Shown: positions 1 to 10,435, counted from the first letter of the stretch. The stretch: DNA of 64,000 bases from Neobacillus massiliamazoniensis (GCF_001048695.1 NZ_CVRB01000001.1:372001-436000); one strand, 5' to 3'. Made by a program: numbers and translations. The notes: generated from the sequence alone by a model not told the origin.

Positions 1-1353
1 ATCATCCACATATTGTGGTGTAATAGTGATTTTCTCCATTGAAATGTCGGGCGCTTCGAAGGATAAATCCTCTAAAAGCTTTTCCAAAATGGTATGAAGT
101 CTTCTAGCCCCAATATTATCGGTATTTTGATTCACTTCAAAAGCGATTTCAGCTATTCTACGAATAGCTTCGTCAGAAAATTCAATTTGTATACCTTCTG
201 TTCCTAATAATGCCTGATATTGTTTAATTAAGGCATTATCCGGTTCCACTAAAATTCGATAGAAATCCTCAATCGTTAATTTAGTTAATTCTACACGAAT
301 TGGGAATCGGCCTTGAAGCTCAGGAATTAAGTCTGAAGGTTTAGCCATATGAAATGCACCTGCGGCAATAAATAAAACATGGTCCGTTTTGATGGAGCCG
401 TATTTTGTTACAACCGTAGAGCCCTCGACTACAGGTAAGATATCTCTCTGGACTCCTTCACGAGATACATCCGCTGAAGAACCGCCGGAATTTTTACTCG
501 CAATTTTATCAATTTCATCGATAAAAATGATTCCGTTTTGTTCAGCTCGAAAAATTGCTTCTTGTGTAACCTCATCCATATCAATGAGCTTCTGGGCTTC
601 TTCATTCGTTAGAACCTTTCTTGCTTCACGAACGGTTAGTTTCCTTTTCTTCCGTTTTTTTGGCATCAAGTTACTCAGAGCATCCTGCATATTCATTCCC
701 ATTTGTTCGATGCCGGAACCTTGAAGGAGATCAAACATTGACGGCGTTTGCTCTTCCACTTCAATTGATACTATTTCATTTTCAAGCTCTCCAAGCGCGA
801 GCCTTTCCTTGAGAACTTTTCGTTTCTCAGTTGCAGAATAATCTTCTTGCTGCGGCTCTTGTTCATTTGAAGAACCTCCGCCTCCAAACAGCATTTCTAG
901 CGGATTTTTATAATTATTAGCCTTTTTAGACGATGGAACTAATAAATCCACAAGCCTAGCATTCGCATTCTCTTCAGCTCGTTCCTTCACACTTAACATT
1001 CGTTCCTCTTTCACGAGTCTAACTGAGGTTTCTACAAGATCACGCACCATTGATTCTACATCACGGCCGACATATCCAACCTCTGTGAATTTAGTCGCTT
1101 CAACCTTTATAAATGGTGCTCCAACTATTTTGGCAATTCTTCTAGCGATTTCTGTTTTACCGACACCTGTTGGGCCTATCATCAAGATATTTTTAGGAAT
1201 GATTTCATCCCGAAGCTTCTCATTTAGTAAATCTCGTCTATAACGATTCCTTAGTGCTACTGCCACTGCCTTTTTTGCATCCTTTTGCCCAATGATATAT
1301 TGGTCAAGTCTTTCAACAATTTGGCGTGGGGTTAGATTCGTTGTTCTTCCCAT
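1..1353 (-). CDS. hslU: HslU (ClpY/CodX) ATPase subunit of the HslUV protease, 3' end cut by window edge
   Basis: AAA+ unfoldase that feeds substrates to the HslV peptidase in the cytosol. The reading frame is open from the ATG at 1353 to the window edge, about 451 codons. The family is near 465 residues, so only the extreme C-terminus is missing. Visible features are the N-terminal domain with [19 protein letters not shown], a Walker [10 protein letters not shown] at about residues 60-67, the pore-loop type GYVGRD, an I domain with a glycine-rich GGGG stretch, Walker B FIDEIDKI, and [12 protein letters not shown] in the ATPase core. It lies 20 bp downstream of hslV with a good GGAGAG ribosome-binding site and is surely co-transcribed with it. 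In B. subtilis codY follows; here that would be outside the window. Confidence 0.97.
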   Translation of the reverse strand, partial: MGRTTNLTPRQIVERLDQYIIGQKDAKKAVAVALRNRYRRDLLNEKLRDEIIPKNILMIGPTGVGKTEIARRIAKIVGAPFIKVEATKFTEVGYVGRDVESMVRDLVETSVRLVKEERMLSVKERAEENANARLVDLLVPSSKKANNYKNPLEMLFGGGGSSNEQEPQQEDYSATEKRKVLKERLALGELENEIVSIEVEEQTPSMFDLLQGSGIEQMGMNMQDALSNLMPKKRKKRKLTVREARKVLTNEEAQKLIDMDEVTQEAIFRAEQNGIIFIDEIDKIASKNSGGSSADVSREGVQRDILPVVEGSTVVTKYGSIKTDHVLFIAAGAFHMAKPSDLIPELQGRFPIRVELTKLTIEDFYRILVEPDNALIKQYQALLGTEGIQIEFSDEAIRRIAEIAFEVNQNTDNIGARRLHTILEKLLEDLSFEAPDISMEKITITPQYVDD

Positions 1354-1373
1354 GTCTATCTCTCTCCTTTCGG

Positions 1374-1916
1374 TTATAGCTCTTCCACAATAATGTTTTG
1401 GTTCGTATAAACACATATTTCAGCAGCTATTTCCAAAGAGGCTTTGGCAATTTCCTTCGCAGATAAATGGTCACCAGCGAATTTTTTAAGAGAACGCCCT
1501 GCGGCTAATGCATAATTACCACCAGAACCAATCGCAAGAATTCCGTCATCTGGTTCAATGACTTCTCCAGTACCTGAAACAAGAAGTAAATATTCACGAT
1601 TCATTACGATCAACATCGCCTCAAGTTTCCTAAGCATTTTGTCGTTTCGCCATTCTTTGGCGAGCTCAACTGCTGCCCTTTGGAGATTTCCATTGTATTC
1701 CTCTAATTTTCCCTCAAAAAGTTCGAATAAGGTAAATGCATCAGCAACAGAGCCGGCAAATCCAGCCAATACTTTCCCATTAAATATCTTTCTTACTTTT
1801 CTTGCAGTGTGTTTCATCACAACAGCGTTACCGAATGTTACTTGCCCGTCCCCAGACATAGCACATTCTCCATTATGTTGAATCGCAAATATCGTGGTAG
1901 CATGGAATTGATCCAT
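1374..1916 (-). CDS. hslV: HslV (ClpQ/CodW) peptidase subunit of HslUV
   Basis: Threonine-type peptidase that forms the proteolytic double hexamer capped by HslU. It has 180 residues, the normal size. The conserved core [21 protein letters not shown] is clear, with GSGGNYA later. The protein starts [10 protein letters not shown], so five residues (DQFHA) lie between the initiator Met and the Thr (residue 7) that aligns with the catalytic Thr2 of E. coli. B. subtilis CodW has Ser at position 2 and is described as an N-terminal serine protease; here position 2 is Asp. The start is fixed by the GGAGGGACC ribosome-binding site just upstream. First gene of an hslV-hslU unit; xerC, expected upstream, is not present. 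Confidence 0.97.
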   Translation of the reverse strand: MDQFHATTIFAIQHNGECAMSGDGQVTFGNAVVMKHTARKVRKIFNGKVLAGFAGSVADAFTLFELFEGKLEEYNGNLQRAAVELAKEWRNDKMLRKLEAMLIVMNREYLLLVSGTGEVIEPDDGILAIGSGGNYALAAGRSLKKFAGDHLSAKEIAKASLEIAAEICVYTNQNIIVEEL

Positions 1917-2362
1917 AAAATGGTCCCTCCTTCTGGGAGTTTTCTACTTAGACAATCAATGACGCTTCGTATCTTTCACGATTCTTGTTAGAACTATTTA
2001 AAACCTATGAAAAAACCATATACATTTATGCCCTTCGAATATAAGACATATACGTTTGCTTTCGCGTTCGTATGTAACTTGTTAGGTTGGTATTTTTTTA
2101 AATAACTTTATCTCGTATATTGAAATCAAGGTTTGTTTTATCCAACTACACATGAATCTTTTCCAATTGTAATTATTTGTTAAGATACTTATAAAGAAAT
2201 CACTGATATCATGTTGGTAATGTTCAAGTGTATTTTGAGTAATTCCTCACCATTTGTAAACAGTGAATAACTAATTTTAATAAATTATTCACATTTATCA
2301 TACAAATCAATTCACAATCGTTACTAAATCGTAACATACTTCTATAGCCCTTGCAATGGAAT
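1917..2362. other. Intergenic gap where codV/xerC is expected; no gene seen
   Basis: This AT-rich stretch between trmFO and hslV holds no open frame longer than a few dozen codons on either strand, and I recognise no tyrosine-recombinase motif. In B. subtilis the recombinase gene codV (xerC) sits here. An inverted repeat with 8-bp arms GTGAATAA / TTATTCAC lies at 2263-2292, just past the trmFO stop, and may be a weak AT-rich terminator. The hslV promoter should be in this gap, but I found no convincing pair of boxes. Confidence 0.7.
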
Positions 2363-3670
2363 TTACAAAAACTTCATAAAGTTCTGAATTGTTTCTAAAG
2401 CTCGATTAGCGTGTTCCAAATTCCTTTCCTGTTTTCCTTTTATTCGGATAGGTAGGTCTGGAAATAGTCCGAAATTCGCATTCATCGGTTGAAAATTTTT
2501 AGCGTTTGCAGTTGTAATATAACGAGCCATGCTTCCCATTGCAGTTTCAGCAGGAAATTCTACTGGTTGGAGTCCTTGAACGAGCCGTGCAGCATTCATG
2601 CCCGCGATTAACCCACTGGCTGCTGATTCCACATACCCTTCAACACCTGTCATTTGGCCAGCAAAAAATAAATCTTCCCGCTTATTAAATTGATATGTTG
2701 GTTTTAGTACCTTGGGAGAATTGATAAAAGTATTCCTGTGCATTACCCCATAACGGATAATTTCTGCATTTTCAAGCCCAGGAATTAATTGAAATACTTC
2801 CTTTTGAGCTCCCCATTTTAAATGAGTCTGAAAGCCGACAAGATTAAAGAGCGTGCCTGCAGCATCGTCCTGCCTAAGCTGGACAACAGCATATGGTCGT
2901 TTTCCTGTCTTTGGGTCTTCTAATCCAACAGGCTTTAATGGACCAAATAGCATCGTTTTCTTTCCCCGAGCTGCCATCACTTCAATCGGCATACAACCTT
3001 CAAAAAATACTTCTTTTTCGAATTCTTTTAATGGTACTGTTTCTGCACTAATTAAGGCATCATAAAAACGGTTAAATTCTTCCTCCGTCATAGGACAGTT
3101 TAGGTAGGCCGCTTCACCTTTATCATATCGAGATTTCAAGTAGACTTTATCCATGTCAATACTCTCTTTCTCAATGATCGGTGCTGCAGCATCATAAAAA
3201 TAAAGATAATCTTCACCCGTTAAGGTCTTCAGCCTTTCTGATAATGCCGGACTCGTTAACGGGCCTGTTGCAATGACGGTAGGACCATCTGGAATATCGC
3301 TAACCTCTTCATTCATAACGGTAACATTTTCATGATTTTTTACTAAATCAGTAACTTTTGCAGCAAATTCATGGCGATCTACAGCAAGAGCTCCTCCTGC
3401 CGGTACAGAACAAGCATCAGCCGAAGCAATAATAACAGAGTCAAGTAGCCGCATTTCTTCCTTTAACACACCTACAGCGTTTGTTAATGTGTTTGCACGA
3501 AGTGAATTACTGCACACCAATTCAGCAAATTGATCTGTATGATGAGCAGGTGTTTGTTTTACTGGTCTCATCTCATAAAGGCGCACTTTCACACCGCGTT
3601 TAGCAATCTGCCAAGCAGCTTCGCTACCCGCCAAACCAGCACCAATTACGTTAATGGTAACGTCACTCAT
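2363..3670 (-). CDS. trmFO: TrmFO, folate-dependent tRNA (uracil-54-C5) methyltransferase
   Basis: Flavoprotein that makes ribothymidine at position 54 of the tRNA T-loop using methylene-tetrahydrofolate and FADH2. It has 435 residues, as in B. subtilis. The N-terminal FAD-binding motif [11 protein letters not shown] is at residues 10-20, and the Gid-family signature [10 protein letters not shown] follows at about 50-60. C-terminal [18 protein letters not shown] closes the FAD site. The ATG at 3670 follows AGAGAGGAAAG. It appears monocistronic here: family B repeats separate it from topA upstream, and a 446-bp gap separates it from hslV downstream. Confidence 0.97.
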   Translation of the reverse strand: MSDVTINVIGAGLAGSEAAWQIAKRGVKVRLYEMRPVKQTPAHHTDQFAELVCSNSLRANTLTNAVGVLKEEMRLLDSVIIASADACSVPAGGALAVDRHEFAAKVTDLVKNHENVTVMNEEVSDIPDGPTVIATGPLTSPALSERLKTLTGEDYLYFYDAAAPIIEKESIDMDKVYLKSRYDKGEAAYLNCPMTEEEFNRFYDALISAETVPLKEFEKEVFFEGCMPIEVMAARGKKTMLFGPLKPVGLEDPKTGKRPYAVVQLRQDDAAGTLFNLVGFQTHLKWGAQKEVFQLIPGLENAEIIRYGVMHRNTFINSPKVLKPTYQFNKREDLFFAGQMTGVEGYVESAASGLIAGMNAARLVQGLQPVEFPAETAMGSMARYITTANAKNFQPMNANFGLFPDLPIRIKGKQERNLEHANRALETIQNFMKFL

Positions 3671-3780
3671 TGTATATCTTTCCTCTCTATTTTTTCAAAT
3701 TTAAAGTTTCAGTGCAATCTATGTTTACCTTTCCCATTTTTAAGTCCATCTTGCATTGTACTATACCTTTTAACCAAATG

Positions 3781-4153
3781 AAAAGCGGAAGCGCCTTGAT
3801 CAGGGGTGACAGGCATAAGCCAATCCGGCATGAAGGTTGTTCTATAACCTTCTTGACGGATTGGCTTATGACCCCGAGCCCCTAGGCGCTGGAGCTAGAC
3901 AATAAGAAAAGCGGAAGCGCCTTGGTCAGGGGTGACAGGCATAAGCCAATCCGGCATGAAGGTTATTCTTTAACCTTCTTGACGGATTGGCTTATGACCC
4001 CGAGCCCCTAGGCACTGGAGCTAGACAATAAGAAAAGCGGAAGCGCCTTGGTCAGGGGCGACAGGCATAAGCCGAGCCGGCGTGAAGGTTGCTTTTTAAC
4101 CTTCAGGACGGATTGGCTTATGACCCCGAGCCCCTAGGCGCTGGAGCTAGACA
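3781..4153. repeat. Family B hairpin element, three tandem copies (126-bp period)
   Basis: Three copies start at 3781, 3907 and 4033, each opening with AAAAGCGGAAGCGCCTTG and ending near GGAGCTAGACAA. Each unit folds on itself: outer arms AGCGCCT/AGGCGCT, then AGGGG/CCCCT, CATAAG/CTTATG, and an inner stem AAGCCAATCCG/CGGATTGGCTT capped by GAAGGTT/AACCTTC. The third copy has diverged in its left inner arm (gccgagccggcgtg). The array sits between trmFO and topA. Related copies occur at 24801-24992, 44980-45302 and 42070-42102. No coding frame is conserved. The units are not separated by spacers, so this is not a CRISPR. Confidence 0.9.
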
Positions 4154-4160
4154 AATGAAA

Positions 4161-4183
4161 AGAGTGAGCTTAGCCCACCCTCT
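4161..4183 (-). terminator. Probable topA terminator
   Basis: Read on the minus strand, AGAGGGTGGGC TAA GCTCACTCT forms an imperfect stem (two-base bulge, one G-T pair) followed by TTTTCATTTG. It overlaps the topA stop codon by two bases. Confidence 0.5.
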
Positions 4184-6260
4184 AACTTTGCTGCTCTTCC
4201 TTGTAATCACATTCAATACACTGAACTTGAATACCTTTTTTTAATTTCTTTTCTACAAGCAGCCCTTCACACTTCGGACAACTTCTTGGTAATGGTTTAT
4301 CCCAAGAAATGAAATCACATTCTGGAAAACGGTTGCAACCGTAAAAAAGTCTTTTTTTCTTGCTTTTTCGTTCAATGATTTGACCTTCCTTACATTTAGG
4401 ACAAGTAACACCGATTTCTTTTACAATTGGTTTTGTATTTCGACAATCCGGAAAATTGCTGCATGCCATAAATTTTCCAAATCGACCCATTTTAAATACC
4501 ATCGGGCTTCCGCAGTTTTCGCAATCCTCTCCCGCAGGCTCATCCTTAATTTGCACCGTTTGCATCTCTTTCTCGGCTATTTCTAAATGCTTTTCGAAAT
4601 CTCGATAGAATTCATCAATGATGTCGGCCCAGGCAACTTTACCCTCTTCTACATTATCTAAATCCCGTTCCATTTTTGCTGTAAATTCCACGTCGAGGAT
4701 ATCTGGAAAGAACTCAAACATTAATTCATGGACGATTTCTCCTAACTCCGTTGGAACGAAGCGCTTGTTATCAAGTGCAACATAACCTCGCTTCTGAATC
4801 GTATCCAATGTAGGGGCATAGGTTGACGGACGACCGATACCTAATTCCTCTAATGTTTTAACTAGTCGGGCCTCAGTGTATCTCGGAGGTGGTTGAGTAA
4901 AATGCTGCTTTGGATCCATATCCTTCTTAAGCACTTCGTCTCCTTCTTTTAAATCAGGGAGCATTTTCTCTTTTTCTTCTACCTGATCATCAGAGCCCTC
5001 AACATAAAGCTTCATAAATCCAGGAAATTTAACTTTGGAGCCTGTTGCCCGGAATAAGACATTCCCATTCTGCAAATCTACACTCATTGTATCCATTACA
5101 GCCTGTGCCATTTGACTTGCTAAAAAACGCTCCCAAATTAATTTATATAGACGAAATTGATCTCTAGATAAAAACTCTTTTATATGATTAGGTTCACGTA
5201 ATGTGCTAGTGGGGCGAATCGCTTCATGTGCATCTTGAGCATTCGATTGTTTTTTTTCTTTTCTTTGTTCCTCTTTTGTGTAATCTTCACCATACTCTTC
5301 ACGAATATAATTAGCAGCCTCCACTTGAGCAATCTCAGATATACGGGTGGAATCTGTTCTCATATAAGTAATGAGACCGACCGTTCCCTCTTTTCCAAGT
5401 TCGATGCCTTCATAAAGCTGCTGAGCAAGCATCATCGTTTTTTTGGCACGGAAATTCAGCTTTCTTGCTGCTTCCTGCTGTAAGGAAGACGTTATAAAGG
5501 CTGGAGCAGGATTTCTTTTTCGTTCCTTTTTAGAAACGGAAATAACCTTAAACTTATTTCCTTTCATCTGCTTTAACACATTTTTAACATCCTGTTCCGA
5601 CTTTAGTTCTGTTTTGCCCACATCGATAAAAGAATGAAAATTAGCACTAAATTGGTTCTTCCCCTTTAGAAATTCTCCTTCAAGTGTCCAATATTCCTCC
5701 GGAGTAAAATCTTGTATTTCTTTTTCACGGTCGATGATTAACCGAACAGAAACCGATTGAACACGCCCAGCACTTAATCCTTTCTTTACTTTTTTCCAAA
5801 GAAGTGGACTAATATTGTAGCCGACAAGGCGGTCTAGAACCCGGCGGGCTTGCTGTGAGTCAACCAAATTCATGTTTATTGGACGCGGATGCTTAAATGA
5901 TTCTTTAATGGCATCCTTCGTGATTTCATTAAACACTACTCTACAGTCTGATTGGATATCAACATCAAGGCTATGGGCAAGATGCCAAGCAATAGCTTCC
6001 CCCTCACGATCAGGGTCAGCTGCGAGAAAGACTTTTTTTGCTTTTTTAGCAGCCGTTTTTAATTCCTTTAAAACAGGACCTTTACCGCGAATGGTAATAT
6101 ATTTAGGTTCAAAACCATGTTCAACGTCTACACCCGTTTGACTTCGAGGCAGATCCCGAACATGACCCATAGATGCTTTTACTTTATATTTATTCCCTAA
6201 ATATCGTTCAATCGTTTTTGCTTTTGCAGGCGATTCGACGATTACTAGAAACTCTGACAT
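4182..6260 (-). CDS. topA: DNA topoisomerase I (type IA)
   Basis: Relaxes negatively supercoiled DNA through a transient 5'-phosphotyrosine link. It has 692 residues, the normal length. The TOPRIM domain starts at residue 4 ([18 protein letters not shown]) and contains the acidic [13 protein letters not shown]. The active-site Tyr lies in [12 protein letters not shown] at about residue 300. Three C-terminal Cys4 zinc modules are visible, beginning CENCGSP, CPKCKEG and CPKCEGL. The ATG at 6260 follows TTAAGGAGGATTATTGA. In B. subtilis topA follows dprA; here a 347-bp gap separates them. Confidence 0.98.
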   Translation of the reverse strand: MSEFLVIVESPAKAKTIERYLGNKYKVKASMGHVRDLPRSQTGVDVEHGFEPKYITIRGKGPVLKELKTAAKKAKKVFLAADPDREGEAIAWHLAHSLDVDIQSDCRVVFNEITKDAIKESFKHPRPINMNLVDSQQARRVLDRLVGYNISPLLWKKVKKGLSAGRVQSVSVRLIIDREKEIQDFTPEEYWTLEGEFLKGKNQFSANFHSFIDVGKTELKSEQDVKNVLKQMKGNKFKVISVSKKERKRNPAPAFITSSLQQEAARKLNFRAKKTMMLAQQLYEGIELGKEGTVGLITYMRTDSTRISEIAQVEAANYIREEYGEDYTKEEQRKEKKQSNAQDAHEAIRPTSTLREPNHIKEFLSRDQFRLYKLIWERFLASQMAQAVMDTMSVDLQNGNVLFRATGSKVKFPGFMKLYVEGSDDQVEEKEKMLPDLKEGDEVLKKDMDPKQHFTQPPPRYTEARLVKTLEELGIGRPSTYAPTLDTIQKRGYVALDNKRFVPTELGEIVHELMFEFFPDILDVEFTAKMERDLDNVEEGKVAWADIIDEFYRDFEKHLEIAEKEMQTVQIKDEPAGEDCENCGSPMVFKMGRFGKFMACSNFPDCRNTKPIVKEIGVTCPKCKEGQIIERKSKKKRLFYGCNRFPECDFISWDKPLPRSCPKCEGLLVEKKLKKGIQVQCIECDYKEEQQS

Positions 6261-6607
6261 TCAATAATCCTCCTTAAGAGGGATATAAAAGTGATGGAAG
6301 CGCCTTAATGCAGGCAAAAGCCCAATTCTAGCCGCTTTCAATTTGAGAAGTTTTCCTTAAATTCCAGTTATTTCAACATGGAGCAGAGAAAATACTTACA
6401 AAAGTGCATTATCCCAAAATTTTTTTCTCGTTTTTAATAAGTAATATTTGAGCATACATTCATATATTCTTTTTTTCGAACATCTGTTGCAAAATGTATA
6501 ACATCTTTCAAATAATTTCAACCTTTTTTTTCTAATTTCTTAATTTATTCAATAAAAGACTGAAAAAAACACAGGAATTTAATACCGTTATTCAATCTTA
6601 CCTATGT
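6261..6607. other. Gap between dprA and topA with a family B fragment
   Basis: No gene is seen. A short family B-like piece with GGAAGCGCCTTAATGCAGGC lies at about 6295-6330, close to the topA ribosome-binding site. The rest is strongly AT-rich with long T runs and should contain the topA promoter, but I could not pick reliable boxes. Confidence 0.5.
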
Positions 6608-7486
6608 TTACAATCTAATTTCAACTAGGATATCTTCTGCACTTGTCACTAATTTTGCACCTTGTTGGATGATCTCGTTTGCACCAACTGAATAGGGATT
6701 AAAAATGCTTCCCGGTAACGAAAAAACCTCCCTTCCTTCGTTTACGGCATAATTTGCTGTAATCAAGGAGCCGCTTTTTCGTTTTGCTTCAATGATTAAG
6801 GTGCCCTTTGCTAGACCGCTAATAATTCGATTCCTTGCAGGAAAATGCCATTTAAGGGGCTTTGTATCAGGGGGATATTCCGAGAGGATTAGCTGTGTTT
6901 TCATCATTTCTATTGCTAAACTCATATTTTCCTTAGGATAGATATGATATAACCCACCCGCGATTACAGCAATGGTGTTTCCTCCATTTTTAATGGCGTA
7001 TTCATGAGCGAGAGTATCAATGCCCTTTGCTAGACCGCTTACAATGAGAACCCCTTTTTGAATTAATTCTGGAAAGATGAACCTAATCGCATTTTTTCCA
7101 TACTGGGTAGCTTGGCGTGAACCTACAACAGCAAGCATCGGGTCTTTTTTTAGGAGAGAAAGGTCTCCCTTTGCAAATAATGCCCAAGGCGGCTGGTAAA
7201 TTTCTTTTAATAGACTTGGATATTCCTTATCAAAAATGGAAATAACATTAATTTCATTTGTTTCATATTGTCGGATTTGTTCATGGATGATATCAGACTG
7301 AAGAGTAACACTAGGAGTTGGTGTGAAGTCATTGAGAGGAAAGATTGGATCCTTGTCGATGGAATCAGGAAAAAGACTGTAAAGGGTAGAAAGCATCGGA
7401 TCCTTCTTCAGAATTTGAAAAACCTTGTTCCATGTGATATTCGGATAATGCAGCAAATGTATTAATTTTTCTTTGAAATCATCCAT
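6608..7486 (-). CDS. dprA: DprA/Smf, DNA processing protein
   Basis: Binds incoming single-stranded DNA and loads RecA during natural transformation. It has 292 residues, like B. subtilis Smf. The Rossmann-like DprA domain holds GSRQATQYG at about 120, VSGLAKGIDTLAH at about 150 and FPARNRIISGLA at about 210. The N-terminal part is a weaker SAM-like region. The ATG at 7486 follows TAGGAGGAAA. The gene is flanked by a family A element upstream, which separates it from sucCD. Competence itself cannot be inferred from this gene alone. Confidence 0.95.
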   Translation of the reverse strand: MDDFKEKLIHLLHYPNITWNKVFQILKKDPMLSTLYSLFPDSIDKDPIFPLNDFTPTPSVTLQSDIIHEQIRQYETNEINVISIFDKEYPSLLKEIYQPPWALFAKGDLSLLKKDPMLAVVGSRQATQYGKNAIRFIFPELIQKGVLIVSGLAKGIDTLAHEYAIKNGGNTIAVIAGGLYHIYPKENMSLAIEMMKTQLILSEYPPDTKPLKWHFPARNRIISGLAKGTLIIEAKRKSGSLITANYAVNEGREVFSLPGSIFNPYSVGANEIIQQGAKLVTSAEDILVEIRL

Positions 7487-7514
7487 ATATTTTCCTCCTA
7501 CTAATTTTTTTAAT

Positions 7515-7757
7515 AGCTTTAAACTTGCCTGTTGATTTGCGCTTCAGGCACTTCGCTTTCCGCGGGCGTTCCGGGGAGCCTCCTCGGCGCTAAGCGCCTG
7601 TAGGGGTCTCCCCTGCCCCGTATTCCCGCAGGACGTTGAATCGGCATCTTTGAATCAACACCGCACGAAGGAAATGCGATAGCATTTTCGAGGAATCTCG
7701 TGCCTTACGCTTCAATCAACATTGTTTCGAAAATCAACAATGACCTTTAACGCAGCC
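7515..7757 (+). mobile_element. Family A MITE-like element, copy 1, with 8-bp target duplication
   Basis: A 243-bp GC-rich element between dprA and sucD. Its right end reads TTTAACGCAGCC and its left end AGCTTTAAACTTG, an eroded inverted repeat. The flanks carry a perfect direct repeat TTTTTAAT (7507-7514 and 7758-7765). The core includes GGCGC-TAAGCGCC and AAATGC-GATA-GCATTT hairpins shared with the copies at 12011, 18683, 34868, 37966 and 49071. It has no transposase, so it is non-autonomous. Confidence 0.85.
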
Positions 7758-7773
7758 TTTTTAATATGCAGAA

Positions 7774-7800
7774 ATAGTCCCTCAGGTCATGAGGGACTAT
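7774..7800 (-). terminator. sucCD terminator hairpin
   Basis: Perfect arms ATAGTCCCTCA / TGAGGGACTAT with a 5-nt loop, 56 bp past the sucD stop. The T tract on the minus strand is short (TTTCTG), so efficiency is uncertain. Confidence 0.65.
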
Positions 7801-7856
7801 CTGTATAGCATCTTAGATGTTATTTACATTTTGATAATTGTCTTTCTTCCACTTTT

Positions 7857-8759
7857 CTAGTGGGTTTTACACTTTTCGTATAAGCCTTGCTCTTTCAATA
7901 CTTCGATTAATGTTTCACCCATAACGGACGGTGTTTCAGCCACTTTAATGCCGCATTCATTCATTACGCGGATTTTTTCATCAGCTGTCCCTTTACCACC
8001 TGAGATAATGGCTCCAGCATGGCCCATACGCTTTCCAGGAGGTGCCGTACGTCCTCCAATAAAGCCGACAACAGGCTTCGTCATATTGGCTTTCACCCAT
8101 TGAGCAGCTTCTTCTTCAGCAGTACCGCCGATTTCACCAATCATGATCACTGCATATGTTTCTGGATCTTCATTAAACGCCTTTAAAACATCAATGAAGT
8201 TGGTTCCGTTAACTGGGTCCCCACCAATACCAACAGCCGTTGTTTGACCAAGACCAGCTTGTGTTAATTGGTGTACAGCTTCGTATGTTAATGTTCCTGA
8301 ACGAGAAACTACGCCGACATGGCCTTTAGTATGAATATAGCCAGGCATTATCCCAATTTTACATTCATCAGCGGTAATAACTCCTGGGCAGTTTGGACCG
8401 ACCAAACGAGTTTTCTTGCCTTCCATGTAACGTTTTACCTTTACCATATCCAATACAGGAATATGTTCTGTAATACAAATAACCAAATCTAATTCAGCAT
8501 CAACAGCTTCAATAATGGAATCAGCTGCAAATGGAGCAGGAACATAAATTACAGAAGCATTAGCACCAGTTGATTCTACAGCTTCCTTCACTGTGTTGAA
8601 AACAGGTACTCCTTCTACTTCTTGACCACCTTTACCAGGAGAGGTCCCACCAACGATTTTCGTGCCGTATTCAAGCATTTGTTTCGTATGAAAGCGGGCT
8701 GTTCCACCTGTAATCCCTTGAACAATAACTTTCGTATCTTTATTAATAAAAACGCTCAC
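7857..8759 (-). CDS. sucD: Succinyl-CoA synthetase (ADP-forming), alpha subunit
   Basis: TCA-cycle enzyme subunit that binds CoA and carries the phosphohistidine. It has 300 residues, the normal size. N-terminal [19 protein letters not shown] is the CoA-binding region, GPNCPGVI follows at about 122, and the catalytic histidine lies in [12 protein letters not shown] near residue 247. It begins 23 bp after sucC with a GGGGAATTAACGTG context, forms one operon with it, and is followed by a hairpin terminator. Confidence 0.98.
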   Translation of the reverse strand: MSVFINKDTKVIVQGITGGTARFHTKQMLEYGTKIVGGTSPGKGGQEVEGVPVFNTVKEAVESTGANASVIYVPAPFAADSIIEAVDAELDLVICITEHIPVLDMVKVKRYMEGKKTRLVGPNCPGVITADECKIGIMPGYIHTKGHVGVVSRSGTLTYEAVHQLTQAGLGQTTAVGIGGDPVNGTNFIDVLKAFNEDPETYAVIMIGEIGGTAEEEAAQWVKANMTKPVVGFIGGRTAPPGKRMGHAGAIISGGKGTADEKIRVMNECGIKVAETPSVMGETLIEVLKEQGLYEKCKTH

Positions 8760-8782
8760 GTTAATTCCCCTTTCTATGGATC

Positions 8783-9943
8783 CTATTTCACCAATGAAAC
8801 GATTTTTTGTGCGCCATCAGCCATAGATTCTGCTGCAACAATGTTTAGACCTGACTCAGCAAGGATCTTCTTACCTAAGTCAACATTTGTTCCTTCTAAA
8901 CGAACAACAAGTGGAATGGTAAGTCCGACTTGTTTTGCTGCTTCTACTACACCCTCAGCAATGACATCACATTTCATGATTCCGCCAAAAATATTGACAA
9001 AAATCCCTTTTACGTGTGAATCAGAAAGGATTATTTTAAACGCTTCCGTTACCTTTTCAGCTGTGGCACCGCCCCCAACATCAAGGAAGTTTGCCGGATC
9101 CCCGCTGTAATGCTTAACGATATCCATTGTTGCCATCGCAAGCCCAGCACCGTTAACCATACAGCCGATGTTTCCATCTAATGTGATATAGCTTAAATCA
9201 TATTTTGAGGCTTCAATTTCTTTCGGATCCTCTTCCTCTAGGTCACGATACTCTACTACATCTTTTTGACGATATAAAGCATTTGAATCAAAGTTTAACT
9301 TAGCATCCAACGCCATAACTTTACCGTCACCAGTAACTACTAATGGATTAATTTCAGCAATAGAACAGTCCTTTTCAATAAATGCTGTATAAAGACCCAT
9401 CATGAATTTTACCGCTTGATTTACTAGTTCATTTGGAATATTTATGTTGAAAGCAATACGACGTGCTTGGAATGGTTGTAAGCCAATTGCCGGATCGATT
9501 ACTTCTTTAAAAATCTTCTCCGGTGTTTTCGCTGCAACTTCTTCGATTTCTGTTCCACCTTCTTCTGAGGCCATTAACACGACACGAGAAGTAGCACGGT
9601 CTAAAACTAAACCAACATAATATTCTTTTTTGATGTCGCAGCCTTCTTCAATTAAAAGGCGCTTCACTTGTTTTCCTTCAGGACCTGTTTGGTGTGTAAC
9701 CAATGTTTTTCCTAAAATTTCGTTAGCATATGTACGAACCTCATCTAGGTTTTTCGCAACTTTTACACCGCCGGCTTTACCCCTTCCGCCTGCATGGATT
9801 TGCGCTTTTACTACACATACTTGTGTTCCAAGAGATTTAGCAGCCTCCACAGCTTCTTCAACCGTGAATGCAACTTTTCCATTTGGAACATTAACCCCGT
9901 ATTTTCTGAGGATCTCTTTTCCTTGATACTCATGGATATTCAT
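8783..9943 (-). CDS. sucC: Succinyl-CoA synthetase, beta subunit
   Basis: ATP-grasp subunit that binds nucleotide and succinate. It has 386 residues, as expected. N-terminal [20 protein letters not shown]-grasp loop [12 protein letters not shown] at about 51-62, [18 protein letters not shown] at about 200 and the C-terminal [12 protein letters not shown] ligase region are all intact. First gene of sucCD with a good promoter upstream (9988-10016). The B. subtilis neighbour ylqH (FlhB-like) is not found between sucC and rnhB; the IS remnant lies there instead. Confidence 0.98.
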   Translation of the reverse strand: MNIHEYQGKEILRKYGVNVPNGKVAFTVEEAVEAAKSLGTQVCVVKAQIHAGGRGKAGGVKVAKNLDEVRTYANEILGKTLVTHQTGPEGKQVKRLLIEEGCDIKKEYYVGLVLDRATSRVVLMASEEGGTEIEEVAAKTPEKIFKEVIDPAIGLQPFQARRIAFNINIPNELVNQAVKFMMGLYTAFIEKDCSIAEINPLVVTGDGKVMALDAKLNFDSNALYRQKDVVEYRDLEEEDPKEIEASKYDLSYITLDGNIGCMVNGAGLAMATMDIVKHYSGDPANFLDVGGGATAEKVTEAFKIILSDSHVKGIFVNIFGGIMKCDVIAEGVVEAAKQVGLTIPLVVRLEGTNVDLGKKILAESGLNIVAAESMADGAQKIVSLVK

Positions 9944-9974
9944 TTCCCATCCTCCTATCGAACTCTTAAAAATT

Positions 9975-10016
9975 AGACTGCGCTTTCATTTTATATGTAG
10001 ATACTTTTCTTGTCCA
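9975..10016 (-). promoter_or_regulatory. sucCD promoter, with a weak cre-like site
   Basis: On the minus strand TGGACA (10011-10016), a 17-bp spacer and TAAAAT (9988-9993) form a good SigA promoter 45 bp ahead of the sucC ATG. Directly after the -10 box, TGAAAGCGCAGTCT (9975-9988) resembles a CcpA cre site with two mismatches. Carbon catabolite control is only an inference. Confidence 0.6.
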
Positions 10017-10229
10017 CCATTATGCAAAAAAATTATATTCCTTTTAAATTTCGACTTGATTTTTAGCCTTTTTATTCGGTTTTTATAAGGTTATTATTTT
10101 TTAAAAATAATAAAAACAGACTGATACCATCTGTTCAGGCTGTCGAAAAACCCTCGGCATCCTCTTATTTTATTCAATTACTTTAACAATCAACCGCGTT
10201 AATTTGTTATAATATTATTAGTATATATC

Positions 10230-10405
10230 GGCTTTCAACTTGTCTGTTAATTGACGCTCCAGGCACTTCGCTTTCCGCGGGCGTGCCGGGGAACCTCCTC
10301 GTCGCTTTGCTCCTGCGGGGTCTCCCCTGCCCCGTACTCCCGCAGGAGTCTTCGTGCCTTCCGCGCCAATCAACAGAGTGTTTCAATAAGACCTTCAACT
10401 CAACT
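10230..10405 (+). repeat. Short family A relative inside the IS remnant, left copy
   Basis: About 176 bp. It has the family A left end (GGCTTTCAACTTGTCTGTTAATT) and the core CGCTTTCCGCGGGCGTGCCGG, but lacks the roughly 65-bp inner block with AAATGCGATAGCATTT found in the long copies. The right end is eroded. No target duplication is visible. Confidence 0.7.
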
Positions 10406-10435
10406 AATAAATATTAAAAAGACGTTGTGAAATCA

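Noticed and set aside
1990..2100. LexA/DinR-like palindrome around CGTTCGTATG
   Set aside because: The halves do not form a proper CGAAC-N4-GTTCG, and the inverted repeat is imperfect.
3781..4153. Possible CRISPR array
   Set aside because: The units are 126 bp and contiguous, each a hairpin, without short repeats separated by unique spacers, and there are no cas genes.
8622..9110. 162-codon plus-strand frame opposite sucD/sucC
   Set aside because: It lies antisense to two clearly conserved enzymes, starts in sucD and has no ribosome-binding site or known family.
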